From: an uncultured Oleispira sp.
GTDB taxonomy: Bacteria > Pseudomonadota > Gammaproteobacteria > Pseudomonadales > Oceanobacteraceae
Direction of reading: 5' to 3'
Length of the DNA: 38,672 bases
Assembly (NCBI GenBank): GCA_913019965.1
Contig: CAJVZR010000037.1
Location: 1-38,672, forward strand
Shown: piece after piece, positions 1-6,505 of the stretch
Layout: every line of letters starts with the position of its first letter
Position numbering within the stretch: the first letter of the stretch is position 1
Translations under genes and position numbers: made by a program
The notes under the pieces: generated by a model
Told to the model about the DNA's origin: nothing
The model's database searches: none
The model's input: the letters and a program-made list of their open reading frames with translations, nothing else

Positions 1-1
1 T

Positions 2-121
2 ATCGCCCCGGCTGCGGCGATGGGGATGATGATCTTCTACACCAACGCAGGCGCACGCATCATTCACCTGATCCTGTCCAAGGGCGTCCTGCGCCGCACC
101 CAGGCATGGCGGGCACGCTAG
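2..121 (+). CDS. C-terminal end of a probable 2-aminoethylphosphonate ABC-transporter permease (partial)
   Basis: Only the last 39 codons are present; the frame is open from base 2 to the TAG at 119-121. The visible part is one hydrophobic stretch (AAAMGMMIFYTNAG) followed by a basic cytoplasmic tail ending TQAWRAR. This fits the end of an inner-membrane permease of the binding-protein-dependent type. The AEP assignment is inferred from the neighbours: an AEP-type LysR regulator and phnW follow directly, and fused permeases of AEP importers usually sit in such clusters. A strong terminator follows 25 bases after the stop. Base composition is GC-rich (over 60% in this piece), like the adjacent LysR gene and unlike most of the window. 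Another ABC permease family cannot be excluded from so short a tail. Confidence 0.55.
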   Translation: MAPAAAMGMMIFYTNAGARIIHLILSKGVLRRTQAWRAR

Positions 122-146
122 GTGATAAATCGTTGTTAATGAGTAC

Positions 147-175
147 CCCGCCAATGACCTTGGCGGGTTTTTTTT
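147..175 (+). terminator. Rho-independent terminator after the permease gene
   Basis: A perfect 8-bp stem, CCCGCCAA (147-154) with TTGGCGGG (160-167), encloses the 5-base loop TGACC and is followed by eight T residues (168-175). It ends the rightward permease transcript and abuts the stop codon of the convergent LysR gene at 174-176. Confidence 0.9.
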
Positions 176-1040
176 ATGCCTGAAGGCCGCGGGCACAATC
201 CATGAAGGATCGTATGACTTTGACGTCCCGTCGCTGGGATAGGTGCACCAGCGATTCACTCATGCTGATGTCCAGATCTTTGATCTTTAGCGGTACCAGC
301 CGTTCGTCATTTACGAACTCTGCCTTCGACACAAACCCGATGCCTGCGCCCGAGGCCACGACTTCGCGTACTGCCTCGCGCCCTTCGGCCTCGATTGCCG
401 GGTATAATGAGAATTTCTTTTTCGCTGCGGCCTGAACCAGCTTCTCGCGGGTCTTTGATCCTTGCTCGCGAAAAATCAGCGGCAGTTTCGACAGTTCCTT
501 TACCGTGACCGACGTCTTGCCGGCAGGCAGCAGGTCTTTGCTGGCATAGCCTATAATCTCAGTTGCGCCGAGATCCAGTATGTCCATGTCTTTGCCGGGG
601 GATGGGCTGCCAGCCACGCCAATTTCGGCATTATAGGATCGCAGCTCTTCCAGGATTTCCTCGGTATTGCCAACCCGCAGGCTAAGGGTGACATTGGGAT
701 AGCGCTGACGATAGGCACGCAGGATGTCCGTTACATGGTGGGCTGAATCCGCAACAATCCGCAGAATTCCGTGAACCGCAGCGCTGTTTTCTGTCAGGTA
801 GTCGTGAATGTGCTGTTCGATCTCGAAATACTGTTTGGTCCGCAGGAATAGCTGCTCACCAGGTTCGGTCAATGTTACCCGCTTTCGGTCACGGCTGAAC
901 AGCAACACATCGTGTTCTTGTTCCAGCTTTCGCACCTGTTCTGAAATCGCCGGTTGCGTCAAATGCAGGGCTTCTGCAGCGCGCGAAAAGCCCCCGAGCA
1001 TGGCCACATGGTGAAAGGCTTTTAACTGACTGTGGCGCAT
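174..1040 (-). CDS. LysR-family regulator associated with aminoethylphosphonate catabolism
   Basis: This 288-residue protein has the standard LysR layout. An N-terminal winged helix-turn-helix (about residues 2-60, containing GGFSRAAEALHLTQPAISEQ) is followed by a periplasmic-binding-like effector domain (about 90-285). It probably activates AEP uptake and breakdown genes. The first ATG is preceded by GAGGA with a short spacer, which supports this start. It is transcribed divergently from phnW with a 116-bp gap, the usual LysR arrangement for controlling a neighbouring operon and itself, and it converges on the transporter permease. Family knowledge: a dedicated LysR group accompanies phnW/phnX clusters. 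The effector is not visible from sequence. The gene is GC-rich with CTG leucine codons, unlike the genes right of 1500. Confidence 0.88.
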   Translation of the reverse strand: MRHSQLKAFHHVAMLGGFSRAAEALHLTQPAISEQVRKLEQEHDVLLFSRDRKRVTLTEPGEQLFLRTKQYFEIEQHIHDYLTENSAAVHGILRIVADSAHHVTDILRAYRQRYPNVTLSLRVGNTEEILEELRSYNAEIGVAGSPSPGKDMDILDLGATEIIGYASKDLLPAGKTSVTVKELSKLPLIFREQGSKTREKLVQAAAKKKFSLYPAIEAEGREAVREVVASGAGIGFVSKAEFVNDERLVPLKIKDLDISMSESLVHLSQRRDVKVIRSFMDCARGLQA

Positions 1041-1156
1041 TGGGTGTCCTCTGGTTTTGGTATAGGCTCAGCTTATCGACTGATCGTTATTTGCAATTTT
1101 ACATATAGATTGAAATCCCGCAATGCTTGCTTTGAAACGAGTGTCCGGAGACGATC
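1041..1156. promoter_or_regulatory. Divergent LysR/phnW control region with an imperfect dyad
   Basis: This 116-bp gap separates the divergent LysR gene and phnW. It holds an imperfect dyad, TTATCG (1073-1078) and CGTTAT (1085-1090) with six bases between, a reasonable candidate for a LysR box. A weak -10-like TATAGA lies at 1106-1111. The phnW ribosome-binding site CGGAG precedes its ATG. The operator role is inferred from position and symmetry only. Confidence 0.4.
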
Positions 1157-2317
1157 ATGACGAACCATGACAGCGCACTTCCTGCCCCCCGGCTGGGTGA
1201 GCCATATTTGTTGACACCGGGGCCGCTTACGACCTCATACCCGGTAAAATCTGCGATGCTGCGCGATTGGGGCAGCTGGGACGGTGACTTCCGTGCCATG
1301 ACTGTTGAGATGCGGACCAGACTACTGGCGATGCTGGGGCAGGGCGCAGATGACTTTGACTGTGTGCCGATGCAGGGCAGCGGTACTTTTTCTGTAGAGG
1401 CGATGCTGGGTAGTTTTATCCCTCGCGATGGTAAGGCGCTGGTACTGGCCAATGGCGCTTATGGTCAGCGCATTGCTGAAATCGCTGAATATTTAAATAT
1501 TGCCGTAGTCACTTTAGTGGTTGCTGAACACGAGTGGGTTTCGACGGTCGCACTCACTGAGATGCTAGCCCGTGATACAGATATTACTCATGTAGCGATG
1601 GTGCATTGCGAAACAACGTCGGGCATTTTAAACCCCATTGAAGACTACGCCCCTATTGTGAAAGAGGCCGGCAAAGTGCTGCTGGTTGATGCAATGAGTT
1701 CTTTTGCCGGCATTGATATTAAGGTGGCTGATTTAGGTATCGACTTTCTTATTAGTAGCGCCAACAAATGCATTCAAGGCGTACCGGGCATGGGCTTTGT
1801 AATTGCTAAGCAGAGCGAGCTTTTATTATGTGAGGGGCGTGCGCGTTCATTAAGTTTGGATTTATTTTCTCAATGGAAAACCATGGAAGACAATCATGGC
1901 AAATGGCGCTTCACCTCACCAACCCATGTTGTGCGTGCTTTCCAGCAAGCGTTGGCCGAGCTGAATAGTGAAGGTGGTATTGCGGCGCGAGCAAAACGTT
2001 ACGCTGCTAATCATCAGACCTTGATCAAGGGGATGAAGGCTCAAGGTTTTCAGTGTGTGGTAGATGATGACAAGCAATCGCCGTTTATTTCGACCTTTGT
2101 TTACCCAGACTCGAATCTGTTTGATTTCAACAAATTGTATGAATGTCTAAAAGAAGAAGGCTTTGTGATTTATCCCGGCAAGGTCACTGCGACTCCATGC
2201 TTCCGCATTGGTCATATTGGCGAGGTGTATCCAGAAGATATGCAGCGTTTGCTGGTTGCTTTAGCGAATAACAAATTCTGGGAGCAAGAAGATGCGCTTG
2301 AGAACGTTAGCGCGTAA
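1157..2317 (+). CDS. phnW: 2-aminoethylphosphonate--pyruvate transaminase
   Basis: PhnW is a PLP-dependent class V aminotransferase that moves the amino group of AEP to pyruvate, giving phosphonoacetaldehyde and alanine. The 386-residue length is normal. The N-terminal LLTPGPLTTS motif, the cofactor aspartate in VDAMSSF (D178) and the Schiff-base lysine in ISSANKCIQG (K204) are all visible. CGGAG upstream of the ATG supports the start. It opens an operon with the HD gene (26-bp overlap) and phnX. The odd feature is composition: roughly the first 105 codons are GC-rich with CTG leucines, while from about base 1480 the gene turns AT-rich with many TTA codons. The reading frame stays intact across this change, so the enzyme is probably functional. 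Confidence 0.95.
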   Translation: MTNHDSALPAPRLGEPYLLTPGPLTTSYPVKSAMLRDWGSWDGDFRAMTVEMRTRLLAMLGQGADDFDCVPMQGSGTFSVEAMLGSFIPRDGKALVLANGAYGQRIAEIAEYLNIAVVTLVVAEHEWVSTVALTEMLARDTDITHVAMVHCETTSGILNPIEDYAPIVKEAGKVLLVDAMSSFAGIDIKVADLGIDFLISSANKCIQGVPGMGFVIAKQSELLLCEGRARSLSLDLFSQWKTMEDNHGKWRFTSPTHVVRAFQQALAELNSEGGIAARAKRYAANHQTLIKGMKAQGFQCVVDDDKQSPFISTFVYPDSNLFDFNKLYECLKEEGFVIYPGKVTATPCFRIGHIGEVYPEDMQRLLVALANNKFWEQEDALENVSA

Positions 2318-2900
2318 GTCGGTCGATGCGGTATTAGCACCTTTTCATCAGTGGGGGCATTTGCCCTTAGGAGAGGAGGTGAGTCAGCTTGAACATGCGC
2401 TGCAGTGTGCTTGGTTTGCTCAACAAGATAATGCACCCGAGCACATTATTGCCGCGGCTTTACTGCATGATATTGGCCATTTAGTAACGTATAGCGAAAC
2501 AGCGAGTCACCCTGAAGAGGATGATCAAAACGGTTATCACGAGAAAGTTGGGGCGAGTTTTCTAGCCCAGCACTTTGATGATGAGATCGTTAAACCTGTG
2601 CGTTTACATGTTGCGGCGAAGCGTTATCAGGTATCGACTCAAGAAGATTATCGACAAGGTTTGTCTCAAGCTTCTTACCACAGCTTTTTATTACAGGGTG
2701 GTTTGATGGATGCCAGTACTTGCCACGCTTTTGAGTCGAGCCCTTGGTTTGCTGATGCTTTGTTATTGCGCAAATACGATGAGTTAGGCAAGCAAGTTGA
2801 GAGAAAAGACGCTGATTATTCTCAGCTGACCTTAGACGATTTTTACGAATTATTAATTGAACACACGCGTGTTGTGAAAGAGAGAAATAGTTATGCTTAA
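2292..2900 (+). CDS. PhnZ-like HD-domain protein of phosphonate operons (putative diiron oxygenase)
   Basis: This 202-residue protein aligns along its length with PhnZ, the mixed-valent diiron oxygenase that cleaves the C-P bond of 2-amino-1-hydroxyethylphosphonate to glycine and phosphate. Candidate metal ligands are visible: H35 (QLEH), H59-D60 (LLHDIGH), H83 (YHEKVGA), H106 (HVAAKRY) and D163. E28 matches PhnZ Glu27 and K110 lies in the conserved AAKRY. The residue aligned to PhnZ Tyr24 is proline (P25). The start is supported by GGGAG seven bases upstream. The gene overlaps phnW by 26 bp and phnX by 8 bp, so translation is probably coupled. No PhnY dioxygenase is in the window, so its substrate is open. 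Membership in the phosphonate-operon HD family is secure; the reaction is inferred. Confidence 0.82.
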   Translation: MRLRTLARKSVDAVLAPFHQWGHLPLGEEVSQLEHALQCAWFAQQDNAPEHIIAAALLHDIGHLVTYSETASHPEEDDQNGYHEKVGASFLAQHFDDEIVKPVRLHVAAKRYQVSTQEDYRQGLSQASYHSFLLQGGLMDASTCHAFESSPWFADALLLRKYDELGKQVERKDADYSQLTLDDFYELLIEHTRVVKERNSYA

Positions 2901-3720
2901 GACAAAAGTTTTTTGTGCAGGCCCTGTAGAGGCGTTGATTTTAGATTGGGCAGGAACCACTATCGATTTTGGTTCGTTAGCCCCTGTGTATGCTTTTATG
3001 GAGTTGTTCAAGCAAGAAGGCATTGAAGTGAGCCAGGCAGAAGCTCGCGAACCAATGGGCACTGAAAAGAGTGAGCACATTCGCCGTATGTTGGCGAACC
3101 CACGCATTGCGGATGCTTGGTTAGCGCTTAAAGGACAAGTATCGACAGAAGACGATATCAAGCGCTTATACGATTTATTCGCGCCCTTGCAAACTCGTAT
3201 TGTTGCTGAGCGTAGCCAACTGATTCCAGGTTGGAAAGCGATGTTTGATCAGTTGATTGCTAAAGGCATTAAGGTCGGCGGAAATACAGGTTATGGTCCT
3301 GGTATGATGGAGCCGGCTTTGATTGCGGCAAAAGACCAAGGTTATACACCGGCTTCAACCGTTTTCGCGACGGACGTTGTTCGTGGACGTCCTTTCCCGG
3401 ATATGGCCTTAAAAGTTGCGATGGAATTAGAAGTGGGTCATGTGAATGCGTGTATCAAGGTTGATGATACCTTACCGGGCATTACCGAAGGCTTGCGCGC
3501 AGGGATGTGGACGGTTGGGGTAAGTTGTTCGGGTAACGAAGTTGGCTTAGATCGTTCTGCCTGGGAAGTATTATCGAGTGAAGAGCAACAGGTCTATCGT
3601 GAGAAAGCGGAGCAGCGTTTATTCAACGTGGGCGCGCACTATGTGATTGATTCAGTGGCTGATTTAGAAGGCGTGATTGCTGATGTGAATCGCCGCTTGG
3701 CGAATGGTGAGAAGCCTTAG
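2893..3720 (+). CDS. phnX: Phosphonoacetaldehyde hydrolase (phosphonatase)
   Basis: PhnX hydrolyses phosphonoacetaldehyde, the PhnW product, to acetaldehyde and phosphate in the cytoplasm. It is a HAD-superfamily enzyme. The nucleophile motif LILDWAGTT carries D18, and the cap-domain motif EPMGTEKSEHIR carries K59, the expected Schiff-base lysine. The motif KVDDTLPGI matches the later HAD aspartates. At 275 residues it is of normal length. The ATG overlaps the end of the HD gene by 8 bp. Codon use is AT-leaning like the rest of the window. A strong bidirectional terminator follows, so it is the last gene of the operon. Together phnW and phnX give a complete route from AEP to acetaldehyde and phosphate. 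Confidence 0.96.
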   Translation: MLKTKVFCAGPVEALILDWAGTTIDFGSLAPVYAFMELFKQEGIEVSQAEAREPMGTEKSEHIRRMLANPRIADAWLALKGQVSTEDDIKRLYDLFAPLQTRIVAERSQLIPGWKAMFDQLIAKGIKVGGNTGYGPGMMEPALIAAKDQGYTPASTVFATDVVRGRPFPDMALKVAMELEVGHVNACIKVDDTLPGITEGLRAGMWTVGVSCSGNEVGLDRSAWEVLSSEEQQVYREKAEQRLFNVGAHYVIDSVADLEGVIADVNRRLANGEKP

Positions 3721-3736
3721 GGATTAGTTCTAAGCA

Positions 3737-3790
3737 ATAAAAAAAGGCCGAGTGGTCTGCTCTTTAATAGAGCACCCCATTCGGCCTTTT
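3737..3790. terminator. Bidirectional terminator between phnX and the AlgP-like gene
   Basis: The arms AAAAAGGCCGA and TCGGCCTTTT enclose a second inner hairpin, GCTCT-TTAAT-AGAGC. The A-rich left arm and T-rich right arm give a U-tract in either direction. It serves phnX on the plus strand and the convergent Lys/Ala-rich gene on the minus strand. Confidence 0.85.
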
Positions 3791-3819
3791 CGCAAATGCT
3801 TATTTAATAGCGTTCGCGA

Positions 3820-5067
3820 TTACTTGTTTTCGTTCTGAGAGAACAAGCTACCAGCAGCTGGAGCTGTTGGCTTAACTTCAGCGGCTACTGGAGCAACTGA
3901 AGCTGGCTTAGATTCTGCTGCAGAGTGGATAGCACCTGCAAGAGATTGAGCTGGCTTAGCAGCAGGAGCAGTAACAGGCTTAGCAGCTGCTACAGGAGCA
4001 GGTTTCGCAACTGGCTTCGCTTCTACTTTAGCTGGCTTGGCAACAGGAGCTTTTTTAGCAACAACTTTCTTAGCGGCTTTTTTAGCTGGTTTAGCAGCTA
4101 CTTTTTTCTCTGCTTTAGCAGGTTTAGCAGCGGCTTTCTTAGCAACTACTTTTTTAGCAGGCTTAGCAGCCGTTTTCTTGGCAGCTACTTTTTTAGCAGG
4201 TTTAGCAGCAGTTTTCTTAGCAGCTACTTTTTTAGCAGGCTTAGCAGCAGTTTTCTTAGCAACTACTTTTTTAGCAGGCTTAGCGGCAGCTTTCTTAGCA
4301 GCTGGCTTCTTAGCGGCTTTTTTAGCTTTAGCAGCTTCTTTCTTAGCAGCAGCGGCTTCTTTCTTTTTAGCGGCAGCAGCGGCTTTTTTAGCTTTAGTGG
4401 CGGCTTTTTTCGCAGCAGCAGCTTCTTTTTGCTTAGCAGCTGTTGCAGCTTTCTTAGCTTTAGCAGCTTCTTTCTTAGCAGCAGCGGCTTCTTTCTTCTT
4501 AGCAGCAGCAGCGGCTTTCTTATCAGCAGCAGCTTGCTTCTTAGCGGCAGCAGCAGCAGCTTTCTGTTGATCTTTTTCTACAGCAGCAGTTGCTTTAGCA
4601 ATCGTAGCGGCGGCATCAGCTTCTGCTTTAGCCGTTGTTGCTGTTGCTTTAGCAGCAGCGAATACTTCTTTAGCTGCTGAAACAGACTGCTTAGCCGTTT
4701 CAACTTTCGCTTTAGCGGCTTCAAGCGCTTTAACGGTTGCTGCAGACTTTTTAGCTTTAGCTTTATCAGCCGCTTTCTTCTTAGCAGCGTTTGCTTTAGA
4801 TAATGCAGCAGCCGCTTTAGTTTGTGCAGTTTTAGCTTTTGCTAATGCTTTATCAGCATCAGTGCTCATCTTCTGGCGCGCTTTTTCCAATTTCACTTCT
4901 AATGCAGCAATTTCTTTTTGCAATAATTCAACTGGATTCAATACAACTTTTTTAGCTGGAGCTTTCTTAGCAGCAACTTTCTTAGCTGGAGCTTTTTTAG
5001 CTACGGTTTTCTTTGCAGCAACTTTTTTTACTGCAGGCTTTTTAGCTGTGGTTTTGCGAGCGGCCAT
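3820..5067 (-). CDS. AlgP-like, histone H1-like Lys/Ala/Pro-rich protein
   Basis: This 415-residue protein is almost entirely Lys, Ala, Pro and Val. The N-terminus (1-45) has AAKK/PAKK repeats, the middle (about 45-270) is an Ala/Lys-rich, helix- or coiled-coil-prone region, and 270-345 holds tandem PAKKVAAKK repeats. A less basic tail is rich in Pro and Ala. Such proteins resemble AlgP (AlgR3) of Pseudomonas and eukaryotic H1 tails, and are thought to bind DNA nonspecifically. The AlgP comparison is backed by nearby rsd/algQ and dsbB, which also neighbour algP in Pseudomonas. The start is preceded by GAGGAAA and a TATAAT box 37 bases upstream. Low complexity makes long opposite-strand reading frames that are not genes. 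The DNA-binding role is inferred from composition. Confidence 0.8.
   Translation of the reverse strand: MAARKTTAKKPAVKKVAAKKTVAKKAPAKKVAAKKAPAKKVVLNPVELLQKEIAALEVKLEKARQKMSTDADKALAKAKTAQTKAAAALSKANAAKKKAADKAKAKKSAATVKALEAAKAKVETAKQSVSAAKEVFAAAKATATTAKAEADAAATIAKATAAVEKDQQKAAAAAAKKQAAADKKAAAAAKKKEAAAAKKEAAKAKKAATAAKQKEAAAAKKAATKAKKAAAAAKKKEAAAAKKEAAKAKKAAKKPAAKKAAAKPAKKVVAKKTAAKPAKKVAAKKTAAKPAKKVAAKKTAAKPAKKVVAKKAAAKPAKAEKKVAAKPAKKAAKKVVAKKAPVAKPAKVEAKPVAKPAPVAAAKPVTAPAAKPAQSLAGAIHSAAESKPASVAPVAAEVKPTAPAAGSLFSQNENK
4146..4301. repeat. Four 39-bp tandem repeats inside the AlgP-like gene
   Basis: The motif CTACTTTTTTAGCAGG recurs at 4146, 4185, 4224 and 4263, exactly 39 bases apart, and the intervening sequence is nearly the same. 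Each unit encodes 13 residues of the type TAAKPAKKVAAKK. Because the unit is a multiple of three, gain or loss of copies would keep the frame and change only tail length. Confidence 0.9.
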
Positions 5068-5103
5068 GGGATTTCCTCGAGGACTGACATAATAGACTGC
5101 GTA

Positions 5104-5109
5104 ATTATA
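5104..5109 (-). promoter_or_regulatory. -10 box upstream of the AlgP-like gene
   Basis: A perfect TATAAT on the minus strand lies 37 bases before the start codon at 5067, followed by a clear ribosome-binding site. The -35 at 17-bp spacing (ATGGAT) is poor, so the call rests on the -10 match and position. Confidence 0.45.
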
Positions 5110-5162
5110 CTTAGAAGCAAATTACTATCCATTAATTTTAGGTGAGAAATAGAATATAAATT

Positions 5163-5181
5163 AGTTTTTTGCGAAAAAACT
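5163..5181 (-). terminator. AT-rich hairpin just after the parA stop
   Basis: AGTTTTTT (5163-5170) and AAAAAACT (5174-5181) form a perfect 8-bp stem with loop GCG, two bases past the ParA stop codon. It may end the parA transcript, but the stem is almost all A-T and the following U-tract on the minus strand is poor. Confidence 0.35.
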
Positions 5182-5183
5182 TT

Positions 5184-5969
5184 TTATTTTTTGAGTTTTA
5201 AACTGATTTGCTGCTCAATCCACTCTAACATCGGTTGCCATTCCAGTTTGTCTTTGGCATCTCGTTGTTCAAAATCTGCTAATCCAAGACCATGTTCCGA
5301 AGCTCGAACGTAATGTTGTGTATCTCTAAACGAGGTTATAAAAGGAATATTTAGGCTATTTAAAAAGCGTTCTAGTTTTTGGTAGATGAGAGTATTTTTC
5401 TTCACGCGATTGGCGACAACGGCAATTGGTTTCTTATTCGCACGATAAGCACGGCTTAATAAAACATCGCGAATAAAGCCGGTTGCGGCACGGATATCGA
5501 TGGCCGACGGAATAACAGGGATGACGATAAAGTCGGAAGCTTGAATCATGTCAGATAAAATGTGGCCGGTAAGACCTGCAGGAGTATCTAACACAATACG
5601 AGAAGTGGTAGGTGGAACTCTTAAACTGTAGCTTCGAGTCGAGTTTGGATTTTGATTTTTATACGCAGCAACACCGGTAATTTGAGCAAGGTGAGGATCA
5701 CGAGCAGATAACCAGTCCATACTGGAGCCTTGAGGGTCATAATCAACAATTGCTGTTTCTTCCCCTTGAGTGGCAAAATAACTGGCAATATTGGTGGCCA
5801 TGGTTGTTTTACCACAGCCTCCTTTTGCATTTGCAATAAGAATTCGGGTCGGCTGAGTCTGACTGATTACCCGGGCATTGGGGCGGTGGATAAACTTTGT
5901 CTCTTCTGTCACGCCGCTTTCTTCCATCACTGTATTTGAAAATCCCTGTATCTTATTTCTATTAAGCAT
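5184..5969 (-). CDS. Orphan ParA/MinD-family ATPase
   Basis: This 261-residue P-loop ATPase has the deviant Walker A motif KGGCGKTT (K49-T56), a switch I motif DYDPQGSSMDW and a Walker B-like strand IVLDTPAG. These are standard for ParA-type partitioning ATPases, which form ATP-dependent dimers on nucleoid DNA and position plasmids, chromosomes or protein clusters. An extra ~40 residues precede the ATPase core. No ParB gene or parS-like repeats are in the window, so it is an orphan whose cargo is unknown. It lies downstream-oriented toward the Lys-rich AlgP-like gene and is divergent from the DUF4124 gene. No good ribosome-binding site precedes the first ATG; a start at residue 15 is possible. 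It is not the main chromosomal ParA, which would sit with parB. Confidence 0.85.
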   Translation of the reverse strand: MLNRNKIQGFSNTVMEESGVTEETKFIHRPNARVISQTQPTRILIANAKGGCGKTTMATNIASYFATQGEETAIVDYDPQGSSMDWLSARDPHLAQITGVAAYKNQNPNSTRSYSLRVPPTTSRIVLDTPAGLTGHILSDMIQASDFIVIPVIPSAIDIRAATGFIRDVLLSRAYRANKKPIAVVANRVKKNTLIYQKLERFLNSLNIPFITSFRDTQHYVRASEHGLGLADFEQRDAKDKLEWQPMLEWIEQQISLKLKK

Positions 5970-5973
5970 AGGC

Positions 5974-5979
5974 TATAAT
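5974..5979 (+). promoter_or_regulatory. -10 box for the DUF4124 gene
   Basis: A perfect TATAAT lies 35 bases upstream of the chosen ATG at 6014 and just outside the divergent parA start codon. No good -35 is visible at 16-18 bp spacing. Confidence 0.35.
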
Positions 5980-6013
5980 GGCTGTAGTTTGAATATAGAT
6001 GAAGGATACACGG

Positions 6014-6475
6014 ATGAAACGCCCTATTTTTATTATGATTGTTTTGGTTGCCATTGCATTTGCAGGACCCATGCTAATGAAAAAACCTGATGGAACAGCT
6101 TTTATGGAGGCGCCTTGGGAGTCATCTGATAGCGCTAAAAGTAATAGCGCTGTAAATACCAGCCAGTCCTTCTATAAATGGCAGGACGAGGATGGCACTT
6201 GGCATTATTCAGATCAACCTCAAGTTGGCCAAACTATGGAAACGGTCACAGTAAATACCAATACCAACTTGATTCAAGGTTTGCGTATGGAGAAAAAAGA
6301 AGAAAAAGAACAGATCGTCAAGAAAGAGGCAGTTAAAGAAAAAGCCCCCGCAATACCACTACCTATGACTGTACCATTAGAAAAAGTCTCTAAAATGTTA
6401 GAAGATGCGACTAATATGCAACAAGTGATGGACGATAGAAAACAGACAATAGATCAAGCGACTCGAGGCCGCTAA
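6014..6475 (+). CDS. DUF4124 domain-containing protein, probably membrane-anchored or exported
   Basis: This 153-residue protein begins MKRPIFIMIVLVAIAFAG, a basic start and one hydrophobic segment that acts as a signal or anchor. A DUF4124-type motif follows (SFYKWQDEDGTWHYSDQP, about residues 53-70), a small beta-rich element common in gammaproteobacterial periplasmic proteins. The C-terminal half is charged, with a Lys/Glu-rich linker (KKEEKEQIVKKEAVKEK) and a helix near the end. An ATG lies five codons upstream at 5999, but AAGGA sits seven bases before 6014, so I prefer the shorter form. It is divergent from parA and convergent with the WD40-like gene. Its function is unknown; the domain name gives no reaction. 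Confidence 0.75.
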   Translation: MKRPIFIMIVLVAIAFAGPMLMKKPDGTAFMEAPWESSDSAKSNSAVNTSQSFYKWQDEDGTWHYSDQPQVGQTMETVTVNTNTNLIQGLRMEKKEEKEQIVKKEAVKEKAPAIPLPMTVPLEKVSKMLEDATNMQQVMDDRKQTIDQATRGR

Positions 6476-6505
6476 GGGTTTAATTGAGGTTGGATCTTTC
6501 ACGCT

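Noticed and set aside
1099-1452. Minus-strand frame across the phnW start
   Set aside because: It overlaps the conserved phnW coding region and the divergent promoter; no family features.
2853-3161. Minus-strand frame opposite phnX
   Set aside because: Shadow of a clear HAD enzyme gene on the other strand.
4098-4301. CRISPR-like periodicity
   Set aside because: The 39-bp repeats have no unique spacers and encode in-frame protein repeats.
3925-4680. Long plus-strand reading frames opposite the AlgP-like gene, up to 251 codons
   Set aside because: They are mirror frames of a low-complexity Lys/Ala gene; composition is Ser/Phe/Leu only, with no start signal or family match.
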